DNA from: Taxillus chinensis
Lineage: Eukaryota > Streptophyta > Magnoliopsida > Santalales > Loranthaceae
Reading direction: 5' to 3'
NCBI GenBank assembly: GCA_023512835.1
Contig: CM042092.1
Coordinates: 47,582,400-47,646,399, forward strand
Length of the DNA stretch: 64,000 bases
Below the pieces are notes generated by a model. The model was not told the DNA's origin. It did no database searches and worked only from the letters and a program-made list of their open reading frames with translations. Position numbers and translations under genes: made by a program. Below are positions 45,301 through 55,905 of the stretch, one piece after another; position 1 is the stretch's first letter; the number at the start of each line of letters is the position of its first letter.

Positions 45301-46779
45301 TTATTGATTGTCATTGTTGTCAAGATTATGCGGAAGTGGGTAGACGCTGGGTCGAAGAGCCGTACTGGGTTGGATAACTTCGTAGAGTGATCTCTTAGAG
45401 TGAGCTCGTAGAGGGAGTCTAACCATGTACTTATCAATGTCGAAGATCTGGGTTGAAGACTCGTAGATTACTGGGTCAAAGATCAGATAACTCGAAGATG
45501 TCGACTCGAACATCATCAAGCCAGCAGGCTCGAAGCACCACGGAAGGTACACAAGGTCACAAACTCGTAGATCCATAGGGTCGAAGATTCGAAGACCACA
45601 GGTGTACAGCAGCGTCTCGGAGACTCAAAGACTTGCAAGCTCGAAGACCCGTCGGGTATCGAGTAGCAGTGTTGCAGAGTCAAAGTTCGCAGGGTCAAAG
45701 ATTAGCCAAAGAAGAATAAGGCTGTAACTGACGTGAAACTGAAGACTTATAGAATTCAAAGGCTCGTAGAGTGAGACCTCAGTTGAGCACTAGTTCTAAC
45801 CTAGCTTCAAAGCTAGAGAGCAGAAGAATTGGAAGATCAATTCTCAAGGTTCGAAGACTCAGACTCGAAGATTCATAAGTAAAGACTCAGAGCAAAGCTA
45901 CGAGGCACATACATCTACGAGGCTGTGGCTAGTTGGAGCAAAATGCACTGAAGGCTGCATTTAAGTAAGTTATCACTCGGTCGACACTTCTAAGTACGCT
46001 AAGTGGTGGAAAACACGTGGATGTCATCCGAGACTAGCGTAACGTGTGTCAACGGTGAAGATCCAAAGGTGAAACATGCTTAACCCTAGCAGAAAGGTTT
46101 CTAACGGTGGCCGGCCTATAAAAGCAAGGAGTATGCCTTATTTCTAAGAGAGAGCATCAGAATATCACAGAATACAAGGAACGTATCTGAAGCGATACAA
46201 AAGAGACGCATAGTAGTTCATTCAGGATATACAGAGAGAGAGAGGAAGATTGAAAGCAAGATAACAGTGAGTTCATCTATTTTTCTTTCTCATACATTCG
46301 ACGAACAGTGTGTAAGTTCGGCAAAGGAGTGGTTGAAGGTTAAGCAGTGCAAATAGTTGAATGCGCAGAAGTAGGTTACGCTAGACAGTTCTTCACAGTG
46401 AGTGAGTACTAGAGTAATACTATTTTGTATTTGCATTTATAAAGAAGAGAGAGTTAATCCTTTTAGACCTACTGTACTAAAAGTATAAAATGGATTAAAC
46501 TTGGTGTAGGTTCATCCTCACCACCGTGGAGTAGATCACACTGATCGAACCACGTAATCGGTGTCTCTGTCTTTTTCTTCTCATACATACCTGCTTTTAA
46601 CTAATATTGCATGAGACACTAATATACCACCCAAAACACCAACTACCTCTGTAGAATACTTCTGGATATCATACTACTCTAAAACTAAAAGGAAACAGTT
46701 TTAAGTATACAGATTCGCTCCCCTCTTTGTATACGAACTCGTATACCTAGAAGATCTAGCTTGGAACCTGAGAATATCA
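45301..46779 (+). mobile_element. Copia-E 5' LTR (start uncertain)
   Basis: The end GAGAATATCA at 46779 directly precedes a primer site. A TATA box (TATAAAAG) is at 46117. The left half (45330-45950) is rich in CGAAGACTCGTAG-type units, like the Tat-G array. The left end is not fixed; part of this may belong to another LTR. Confidence 0.5.
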
Positions 46780-46781
46780 AT

Positions 46782-46793
46782 TGGTATCAGAGC
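46782..46793 (+). promoter_or_regulatory. Copia-E primer binding site
   Basis: TGGTATCAGAGC matches the initiator-Met tRNA complement exactly. Confidence 0.92.
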
Positions 46794-46924
46794 TAAGTTC
46801 TCACTGGCGGCAGATCTATCACTTTGTGGAGAAGTGATCTAACAGATTGATATGTTTGTGTTATTGAGATCTGTGGCTTAACAGCTTAGTGACCAAGCAA
46901 GAAATCATTGGGTAATCACATAAA

Positions 46925-49260
46925 ATGGAGATTACTATTAGCGGACCGAGTACCAACTCCAACTACGCAAAGTGGGTGCCTATCTTTGATGGCACAAATT
47001 ACAAGATGTGGAGAGCAAGAATGAAAACTGTATTCATGTCCATGGGTATGGATGTTGAGCGGGTAATCAAAGACGATTACATAGAACCTGCCAACGACAG
47101 AGAACCCACCGAAGCTGAAAGAAGAACCTATGAACTAAATGGTAGAGCTCTGAGTGTTATTATATCTGCACTCACAGACTCTAAATATGCAAAGGTCATG
47201 GACTGCAGGGTTGCGAAGGATTTGTGGGATAGACTAGAAAGTGTCTATCAAGGAGATGGCAGACTAAAAGAAACCAGGCTGCAACTGTACACGCAGAGAT
47301 TTGAAGCTCTGAAGATGGAGGAGTAGGAAAGTGTACAGGAGTTCTTTGTATGTTTGACAGAGATTGTCAATGACATGAGAAGTCATGGCAAAAATAGGAA
47401 GAACTATGCAATTGTAAAGAAGGTGCTGAGAGTTCTGCCCAAGAGATTCATCCCAAGGGTGGAAGTTCTAGAAAACAGCCGTGACTTGGAAACTATGATG
47501 CTGCAAGAGTTGTAGTGCAGTTTAACTGCATTCGAAATGAAGCTGCACTCTTATGAAGAGCCATCTACATCAACATCTTAGCCCACATCCAAGGAATCAA
47601 AAGAAGTAGCCTTCAAGGCTATGAGAAAATTAAAAATAAAGAAAGAAGCTGAGTCCTCTGTAAAACAAGAAGACAAGGATGACGAAGAAGGTGAAGATGA
47701 GGTGGTAGCCTACTTCACTAGAAAATTTAAAAGAGGTGGAGCAGGAAAACAAGCTGGAGGAAAAAGAAAAGGAGGACTTTCCCTCAGATGTTTCAAGTAT
47801 GGAAAGCGGGGGCACTTTGCATCTCAATGCAAAGTGAAAGCTAATAACTCGGATGATGAAGCCTCAGATGAGGAAGATACAAAGTGGAAAAAGTCATCAT
47901 ACCGAAGAAGTAGTTCCACAAGGAGCTCAGCAGCTCCACAGAAGAAAAAGGGCTCACACAAGAACTATATGAGCCGAATTGCTGAATCTGATGATGAGGA
48001 TGAATGCTCATCAGATTATGCCTTTGTTGCCAAGATAGAGGTAGACAATGGCACTACCTCATAGCAGGATGAGGCAGAAGAAGAAGAAGTTGATCTGGAG
48101 GGGGAGCTAGAGCTTGCAACAGAAGAGATTTGCATAAGAGGATGCAGGATTAAGCAGCTCAAGGGAGAGCTCAAGCAAGTCAAGGGAGAGCTTGCAGAAA
48201 CCAAAGGGGATAAGGATAATGTGCTGGCGGACTCCAAGAAGTTTTGCGAGGAAATTGTCAACCTAAAGCTCAAGCTAGAGGAGCAAATCAAGATATGTGA
48301 TAACATTACTACATAACTTACCACCAGAGACACCATAATCCAATGGCTTGAAGAAGAACTGGTAGGCCTTCAACAAAAGATCTCAAAGGATAGAGCCAGT
48401 CAAGCATCAACCTCTGGAGGTTCCCAGATCACATCACTCATCAATCCACAAGAAGCTCAGAAAACCGGGGCAACACTGCAGGTGGGAATGGTTGTCAATT
48501 TAGATTTCCATGACAATCCTACAAAGACCACTGACGTCACCCAGATCAGTAAGAAAATGGAGAGAGTGAATGACGTGAAGATGGAGAGACACCCGAAGGA
48601 GTCCAAGACTACAAGAGTGGTCAAATGCATTCAGAAATTTGAGCATTTCAAGAATGTAAAGGAATCTAATGCATATGTCATTTCCACAAATGAGCGGGTG
48701 CCCCTCAGGAAAGAACGAAATCCTGTGAAGCCAACCATCAAAGCCAAGCTTGTTCTAAAGAAGATCCCCGTTGTACGAAAGTTTGTGCCAAGCAACACTA
48801 GCTTTCAAGGTCACTGCTACTACTATGCAGTGTGGGGTCACATGGCTAGATTCTGTTGGTGGAGGTATCTAGTGCAAGCTCCTAGAATTGCGATGAAGAC
48901 ATCAAGAAGGAACTTGTACTAGACTTAGATAAACAAGCCAGTGAGAAGTTTCTGTGCTTACTGTTAGAAACAAGGACATGAAGAGACTTCATGCTGGTGG
49001 AAACCAAAGCCCATTTCCATGAACAACAAGTTTGCTATACTTGCTGACTTGGAAATTTATGACAAGTGTGGCAGTGAATGTCATAGTTCTGGAAAAGTAC
49101 TTAGTGCTGAGCAGAATAAGAACAAGAAAACTATGAAAGTTTAAGAGAAAAGAGAAGTGAAAGCATCTCAGAAGACTGTGAAGCCTACACCTCAGGGGGA
49201 GTGCTTCAAGTCTAAAGTAAAATAGGAAGAGTGCTTCAAGTCTAAAGTAAAACAAGTCTA
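46925..49260 (+). pseudogene. gag: Copia-E gag with three knuckle-like motifs
   Basis: The start codon is at 46925 (MEITISGPSTNSNYAKW). The UBN2-type capsid follows: FDGTNYKMWRARMKTVF, SALTDSKYAKVMDCRVAKDL, LESVYQGDGRLKETRLQLY. In-frame stops occur at 47324, about 47513 and 47579. The first zinc knuckle is CFKYGKRGHFASQC (about 47790; second Cys is Tyr). A second at about 48815 is CYYYAVWGHMARFC (again Cys to Tyr), and a third near 48956 is CAYC.KQGHEETSC with a stop inside. Long acidic and coiled-coil stretches lie between. It is non-functional. Confidence 0.82.
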
Positions 49261-49261
49261 C

Positions 49262-50273
49262 ATGGCTAAGGGAAAAGAAGTGGCTCATATCGCTGAGATT
49301 GCATTGAAGGCAGACATCAAGGACAGACAGTGGATCCTTGATAGCGGCTGCTCAGGTCACATGACTGGTGATCAGAAGAAACTGTCAGATGTGAACAAAG
49401 ACAAGTCTAACAAAGTGAGATTTGGCAATGATAGATCTTTGAAGATCAAGGGGTTAGGATCTTCCAAATGGGGAAAGAGTAAACTGAAGGATGTTCTACA
49501 CGTTGAAGGATTGAAGTACAATCTAGTATCCGTCAGTCAGCTGTGTGATGCAGGTCATGAAGTGACCTTTACTAAAACTGGCTGCCAAGTGAAGAGAGAG
49601 AATGGCAACACAGTAGCAGCTGGAAGAAGGATAGGTGGGGACTTGTATGTGATTGATGAAAACAAGACCCACAATTGTCATATAACAAAGACAGAAGGGA
49701 ATGAACTCTAGCCTAGAAGACTAGGACATCTAAATCAAAAGAATATGAGAAGACTTGTTAACTACAAGGCTATCAGAGATATCCCAGATATTAAAAGAGA
49801 TAGAGAGCATGTCTGCTCAGCATGCTTACATGGAAAGCTGACCAAATTTCATTACAAAGTGAAGGAGTATAGTTCAGAAGCCGCTCTAGACATTATGCAT
49901 ACTGACTTATGTGGACCTATGAGGAACAAAGAACTCAATGGTGAGAGATATTTCATCCTGTTTGTGGATGATTTCACCAGGAGGACATGCATTACGTATT
50001 TAAAGCACAAGACAGAAGCTCTAGAGTTCTTCAAGAAGTACAGAAGAATGGCTGAGAATGACTGTGGTCGAAGGATTAAGATCTTAGGATCTGATCAGGG
50101 TACTGAGTTTACATATGATGCCTTTGAAAGGTATTTGAATAAACATGGGATTCAGCATCAACTATCAGCAGCAAGAACTCCACAACAAAATGGAGTGGTT
50201 GAAAGGAAGAACAGGGCTGTCATTGCAATAGGCAAAACCTTATTGTTGGAAGCCAATCTACATGCAACATTTT
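49262..50273 (+). pseudogene. Copia-E protease and truncated integrase
   Basis: The protease active site DSGCSGHMTGD is intact (Asp codon 49340). After a TAG at 49709 the same frame carries the zinc region (HVCSACLHGKLTKFHY) and the integrase core: Asp in HTDLCGP (49904), Asp in GSDQGTEF (50093), Glu in NGVVERKN (50201), a D,D35E triad. The protein is cut after LHATF by insertion of Copia-C at 50274. RT and RNase H are not in the window. Confidence 0.9.
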
Positions 50274-51616
50274 TGTTGGATCAAACCTATAATTTGGGTG
50301 ATGTTGTTAAAAACCCTACGTAATTTGATTTGAGATGTTTCATGTTTATTCTAAGCTTGCAGAAGACAAAACCCTAAACTGGACTTACACTCAGAAAGCA
50401 AAGCGAAGGACAGGATATATAATCCTGATCCGGATTATCATGAGTGTCGTCAAACACTTGGAAAATAACCAAGTCTTCATCCGGAGTAAGGACCCTTCGT
50501 ACGGACTAATCACTTGACAAAACGACTAAGGAATCCGTGTTTTTATTCTTAATTGGACTAAGTCAATTTATGCGGAATGAGAATCTAAGCTTACAACTCG
50601 TACGGAGTAAGAGAGATTTATTACGGAGAAAGAAATTAAGTCTTCCACTCCAGCTGTCTAACGAAAAGAAGATACGGACTAAGGAATCCGAGTCTTTCAT
50701 TCGAGCAGAGTAAGAAATGACTGGTGCGGAGTAAGGACAACTAATACGGAGTAAGGAATCCGAACCATTACTCAAGCGGAGTAAGGATGCGCTGATACGG
50801 AGTAAGCCATCCGGACCTTTGACTCAAGCGGAGTAAGGAACTTACGCGGAGTAAGGAAGTGCTGATGTGAAATAAGGATTCCGTATATCTACTTCATGCG
50901 GAGTAAGGAAGCGCTGACATGGAGTAAGGATTTCAAGACTTCATTTACACGGAGTACGGATCCGAGCTTCATTAATACGAAGTAAGGAAATTTACACCAG
51001 ACTAAGAAGACGCTACTTCAACTTATCCATACCGCATTTATGTTATCAGCTCACTATGTCCCGATATAAGACAAACTCATTAAAGACCTAAACTGTCCTA
51101 CACGTGGAACACTCGAAGATGTGGATGCAGTCCCAAATGCAATTGAAATCAAGCGAAGTAATTCAATACACTTATGCTTCCAATATTTCGAGCTCCACAT
51201 CCGTAGCAGTTATAGCAAAAGTATTTTCTGAGAAGAACTTAATGTTTACACAGTGCTCAGAAAATAATACAGTTCTAAGATAGGTTCCTAGGATGTCCAT
51301 ATATATATGAAGTGTTGTATATCTATATATAAATTGTAAGAACTAATACGCGTGAGTTCATGTGTGAAATAGAGATAATCTAGCCAGTGTGTGTGTAACT
51401 TGTAAAAGAGAGTACTGTTGCAATCAGCTGTAATTGCTATGCTTTTTGTTGTAATTATCTTTAGATAATAAAACAAAATACTTCCACTATTTGGTTATCT
51501 TCCGTACTAAATATTTCTTTTAATTGGAATTATTGTTGTGCCTGAGTGAGAAAAGAATTTTAATAAGAGCCTATTCACCCCCCCCCCCCCCCCCTCTAGG
51601 CTCCCAGGGACCAACA
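50274..51616 (+). mobile_element. Copia-C 5' LTR (Copia-A family)
   Basis: It runs from TGTTGGATC to GGGACCAACA, 1343 bp, homologous over its length to the solo LTR and the Copia-A LTRs. It contains the CGGAGTAAGGA array (50480-50990) and a long C tract at about 51579-51595. It is inserted in Copia-E integrase; the right-hand target copy lies outside the window. Confidence 0.93.
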
Positions 51617-51618
51617 AG

Positions 51619-51630
51619 TGGTATCAGAGC
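51619..51630 (+). promoter_or_regulatory. Copia-C primer binding site
   Basis: TGGTATCAGAGC lies two bases after the LTR end. Confidence 0.93.
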
Positions 51631-51672
51631 AAGTTCTACCTGCTCAAAGTAGAGATATCTCTCTCTCTCTCA

Positions 51673-52597
51673 ATGGCCGAAGAAAGCAGCATGCTATTTA
51701 ACACCCGTCTCAACTCCGGAGGAGCTCAAGAGCCCATTCCTAATCGAAGCAGCAATGAAAATATTGATCCACCACAACCTGCTGCTGCTCCTCAACCACG
51801 TAGTTCTGGCTACACTCTGAGCAAACCGCCAAAGTTCACACCAGAGCTTTTCTCCTAGTGGAAAGCTCGCATGAAGATGTTCATGACATGTCATGATCAT
51901 CTAATGTGGCCATGTCTTCATTAGGAGATTCCTATTCTGATGACCATCGGAGAAAATGGAGTAAGAAGACCAAAGACAGATATTGAATTCACAAACGACA
52001 AAAGAGCCTAACAATATGCCAATGAAAAGGCTCTAGCTTATGTGACATCATCTTTGGATTCTGAAGCCTTCACAGACATCCAGGGCTGCACAACAACAAA
52101 AGCTGTTTGGGACAAATTGACTATCCTATATGAAGGAAGTCAGTCTCAGATGCAAAACATTATCTGTTCTCTCAGACGGCATTTTGAGAGCTTCAATCAT
52201 AAACCTGGCGAATCCCTGGAGAGCATCTATCGGCGATTCGGCAAGCTCATTCTGGATCTGAAAACTATCAATGAGCATTACACTCAGTTTCAAATAGATG
52301 ACAAGTTCTTTCGTTCCTTGCCAGATCGCTATTACTCCGAACAGCTCCAGATGCAATCCAAAGACAACTGGAAGTATGCTCCCCTTGAAGAACTATATGG
52401 AGAGGTACGGACTCACGAAGTCAGGTTTAAGTACACTAACTGAGATGAGAAAATAGCTCAGAAAGAAAAGGGGGTAGCTTTTAAAGCTACAAAAAATCCG
52501 AGCATACTGACTAAGGATGATACGGAAGAGTTAGGTAACTCTGACTCGGACATGGAAGAAAAAATAGCTCTTCTGGTTAAATCCTTCACACGATTTC
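51673..52597 (+). pseudogene. gag: Copia-C gag, 5' part
   Basis: The start is MAEESSMLFNTRLNSGGAQE at 51673, nearly the same as Copia-A gag. The capsid region (YEGSQSQMQNIICSLRRHFE, SLESIYRRFGKLILDLKTI) is in a single frame with stops at 51856, in the 51920 area, at about 52009 and at 52441. The TGA at 52441 stands where Copia-A has Arg (YTDRDEK). The gene is cut at 52597 by Tekay-D; its continuation is found inverted at 61611-60434. Confidence 0.9.
52593..52597 (+). repeat. Target-site duplication ATTTC, left of Tekay-D
   Basis: ATTTC directly precedes TGTAATGACCC. The partner copy is at 61607-61611, on the opposite strand. Confidence 0.85.
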
Positions 52598-52969
52598 TGT
52601 AATGACCCGTGTGTAACCCATGTGTAAGAAGTTAACCACAAACACCTTGGATGTTGGTGCACAAGTGTGAGGTAAGAGATGAGCCCAAGAGGGGACTTTT
52701 GGGAGGTGCATGTGACAAGTGGTAACGTACCTTTATGCCCTCGGAAGATGCTATGCGTATACAGGCGGTTTTAAGCTGTTTTGGCTGATCTTGGAGCTCA
52801 CTTTTGATAGGGTAGATGGCCTCAAACAATTGGCGTGCAAATTGGCGTGCAGGCATATTTTTGCATGGTTCCCTTGGTTTTGTCATTCTAATGAACTTTC
52901 TCCAAAGAACCATATTGAAATTCTAAGTATTTTGGCCTATATGGGTGCGGAAAGGTGCTAACTTGTGTG

Positions 52970-53028
52970 ATCAAAACTACGTCGTTTTGATGCTGGGATT
53001 CACTTAATCAAAACTACGTCGTTTTGAT
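52970..53028 (+). promoter_or_regulatory. Paired ACGT-core palindromes upstream of TATA, L1
   Basis: ATCAAAAC and GTTTTGAT flank TACGTC, forming a 22-bp near-perfect palindrome at 52970-52991 and again at 53007-53028, just before TATATAAGG at 53040. ACGT cores are bound by plant bZIP factors. The same pair exists in L2 (59489-59510, 59527-59548) and L3 (63285-63306, 63322-63343). Confidence 0.7.
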
Positions 53029-53684
53029 GTTGTGTTGTCTATATAAGGAGGAGAAGCCCTCTGTTTTAGGTTTAGGGTTCTCTTCAGCTGCTGCAGCCGT
53101 CGTAGAGAGAGAGAGAGAGAGCTAGAGAGAGAGAAGGAAGGGGAGTTGCTGGTTGCTGCCGGAGCATCTTGCGTGGGGAGGACGGCGTTTAGCGCGGGAG
53201 CAAGGAAGATCTGTTTTAAGGTAGGGGTTCTGTTCTTCCTAAACCCTCCTCTGTCCTAGGGTCCTAGGGCAGATTCTGGGCTGTATCTGTTTATATATTT
53301 ATATGTAAATTCATATAGGTGTGATCTCCTATATGAATGTTGGCCTTTAATGGCGTGTTGTTTGGATATATGTATATATGCCTGCCAAGTGTTTGACATA
53401 ATGCCTGTGAGGCTGTGCATGTTATGTGTTTGAGGTAATGCCTGTGAGGCTGTGCATGTTATGTGTTTGAGGTAATGCCTGTGAGGCTGTGCATGTTATG
53501 TGTTTGAGGTCTCGCTGTGAGGCCACGCACGTCCAGGTGTGTTAGATTATGTCTGTGTGGTTGGGTTTATGAGCTTGTGGATATATGCATGCTAAGTGTT
53601 CGATGTTATTCCTGTGTGACTGAGCATACTAAGTGTTTGATGTTATGCCTGTATGGCCATGTGTGCTGCGTGTTTGCTTGTACA

Positions 53685-53905
53685 CCCGGTGGCTGTGGAA
53701 GCCCGGGACTGTTTTGTGGAACCCGGTGGCTGTGGAAGCCCGGGACTGTTTTGTGGAACCCGGTGGCTGTGGAAGCCCGGGACTGTTTTTGTGGAACCCG
53801 GTGGCTGTGGAAGCCCGGGACTGTTCTTGTAACCCGGTGGCTGTGGAAGCCCGGGATCGTTATTGGAAACCCGGTGGCCGTGGAAGCCCGGGAGTGTTTA
53901 TGTAC
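53685..53905 (+). repeat. CCCGG-N12-CCCGGG tandem array in L1 (about 6 units)
   Basis: Each unit of about 37 bp reads CCCGGTGGCTGTGGAAG then CCCGGG and a T-rich tail. The CCCGG/CCCGGG arms can pair. Matching arrays lie at 60199-60415 (L2) and 62415-62620 (L3, reverse). Apparent ORFs here are repeat artefacts. Confidence 0.9.
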
Positions 53906-54401
53906 CAGCCCGTGTATGATTGCATTTCTTTGTTATAGCCTGTAATTACATCTGGTGGAATAATTGTAACACGACACGGCACTTGTACACAAGGCATGTA
54001 GATATTAGGTGCATGGGATGGGTTGGGGAGACATGATCCCTCCTGAGCCGTGGTTGCTCACCCCTCCTACCATGTTGTTTTCTTTACAGGAACCTACGGG
54101 CGTTAGGTGGGAACACCAAGGTGGAAGACCATCTCCATTTTATTGTTTATTTCGGTAATGTAATTTTATGATTTATGTAACCCCAGGGTGGGAAATGTAC
54201 TAAGGGATTGAATTGTAATAAGGAACATGGTTGTTTTGTGAACCTTTGATATGTGGAATTAAATAAAGATGTGGCTTGTTTGATTTATTGTAATTGTTAG
54301 ACTTGTCCGTGGCATCCAGTAATCCAACCCCATTGCCCTCCGTGTGGGTGAATGGGGAGTCACGTACCGGTTTCCTCGGGTTGGAAATCCGGGGCGTGAC
54401 A

Positions 54402-55322
54402 ATATGGTATCGAGCATGGTCTAGTTGGCCTAGGGTAGTGGGCGGACTTGGTTATCTTGAGTCCTTTGGAGGAGCCTGGAGGGACATGCCTGATCAACAT
54501 GGTCCTCTTTGAGCCTCCAAGGTGTACTTGGGGTAGTCCGGTCTTGTGGTAGGATTTGCATGCATTGGCATTAGGGCACTAGTTGCATTTGGTTGTTGTA
54601 TGTGAAGGTGTGGATACCTGTGAAAATTTTAATTGTGATAAAAGAAAAATATAAATAATGTGATAAGGTGAGAACGGTGCAACTCTGATTTTATTTGAAG
54701 TACCTTGAGCATGACTACAAGGAAAGGTCCTTGTTTAACTAAACTGTGTGCTTATGGAATGGATGCTTGTGCAATGTGGTTTAATGAAAACTGAAATGTG
54801 TGCAGTGTGTGTAATTGCATGGATAAAAGGTTTGAACATGATAAAATTTCAATTGTGCAACTCTAAAATTTTGTGATGGTTCGAGCATGAAAACATGGAA
54901 AAGAATTTGTGGTATTAAAACCGAGTACTTGCGAACGTGAAGATTGTGAAATGTGAACTGTTAATAAAATAAAATAATAATAATCAAGAAAGAAATAAAT
55001 AAATAAATACATTAAATTAAATATGTAATAATGTTGGTGTTCTGTGAAGGATTGAGCATGTGTTAAGCCGATGGAGTGTAAACTTGTTTGGCATGGTGTG
55101 CAATAAACAAGGTTATGAGCAATGTGGTGGAGTGTAAATTTGTATAGTCTGTGAGATTTGTTTGGTAAATTTGTAAATTTGTGTGGTAATAATGCGTGCT
55201 ATAGCTTAAGCTGCTTAGTCGGTAGTGGCCTTGCGATTGTTGGGATCATTTAGTGTTAATCTGGAGCACTATCTTTTCGCTTAACCAATGTTTCTGGAAA
55301 CTATAAGCCGTGCGACTATTGA
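54402..55322 (+). other. Tekay-D leader region
   Basis: No gene is supported between the primer site and the short gag-like frame. The stretch is G/T-rich then A/T-rich. Confidence 0.45.
54405..54416 (+). promoter_or_regulatory. Tekay-D primer binding site (degenerate Met type)
   Basis: TATGGTATCGAGCA after the LTR resembles TGGTATCAGAGCA with a rearranged CAGAG/CGAG. Chromoviruses usually use initiator-Met tRNA. Confidence 0.65.
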
Positions 55323-55905
55323 GGTAACAGAGGAGGCCGCGACCCAGGTTGGGCAAGTGAGAGAGAGCTGCAGGCTGAAGGTGGTAGACTAATCACGGCA
55401 GAGGTTGGCGTCTTGAGCTCGCTTATTCCAGAGGTGAGGGATGCGATTCGACAATTGATCAGGAGCGAGGTACGCCGAGAGCTGTCAGCCCTCACACCCC
55501 CGTTTGAGTCCTGTTTCTCAAAAGATTGCGCTTGTTGTGGACAACCGGGGCACTGGAACAGAGAGTGTGCCAAGGAGCAGTACCGGTGTCGCCTCTGTGG
55601 AAAAGCAGGACGTCTTCGTACAGTCTGTTTTAGTAAGGCCGGGAGTGATGCTAGGGGACTGGCTCGGCGAGCTAGGGGGTAAAGCTCAACGCCGAGTCCC
55701 GATTTGGAGGCAGGAGGACTACCTAGTGAGGCCAGTGGAAGAGCAAGACAGAAATTCACTGGTGGTATCGTGCCCCTTTTTGGTAGGTTGTCGGTTGAAT
55801 CTCGTACTAGTTTATGTGAGGCTGGGTGGACCCTATCGTGTCCCGTTTGAGTTAGCATTTCGAATGGATGTGGGTGGTGACCTATTAGGAGATATATATT
55901 TATAA
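55323..55905 (+). pseudogene. Tekay-D gag/protease remnant with two zinc knuckles
   Basis: Frame 3 is open from 55323 (after a TGA) to 55682 but lacks an ATG. It encodes CACCGQPGHWNREC followed by CRLCGKAGRLRTVC; the second has Arg for the usual His. Downstream, shifted frames give FTGGIVPLFGRLSV, which could be the start of a chromovirus protease, but no D-S/T-G site follows. No RT, RNase H or integrase is found. The element therefore keeps only a nucleocapsid-type fragment. Confidence 0.6.

Larger units (their letters stand above)
52598..54401 (+). mobile_element. Tekay-D LTR, copy L1
   Basis: It begins TGTAATGACCCGTG and ends GGGGCGTGACA, 1804 bp, followed by a primer site. It contains two ACGT-core palindromes (52970-52991, 53007-53028), a TATA box (53040), a GA repeat leader, a 37-bp array at 53362-53520 and a CCCGG array at 53685-53905. 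It is nearly identical to L2 (59117-60433) and more distant from L3 (61612-63875). Confidence 0.93.

Noticed and set aside
52632..52913. Identical ORFs in two places (also 59151-59432) that look like a conserved gene
   Set aside because: They are antisense readings of L1 and L2, which are nearly identical LTR copies. L3 breaks the frame with an insertion.
53517..53945. ORFs with repeated GGCGSPGLF or VAVEARD peptides (also 60091-60465 and 62327-62710)
   Set aside because: They are translations of the CCCGG array in the Tekay-D LTRs in all frames and on both strands.
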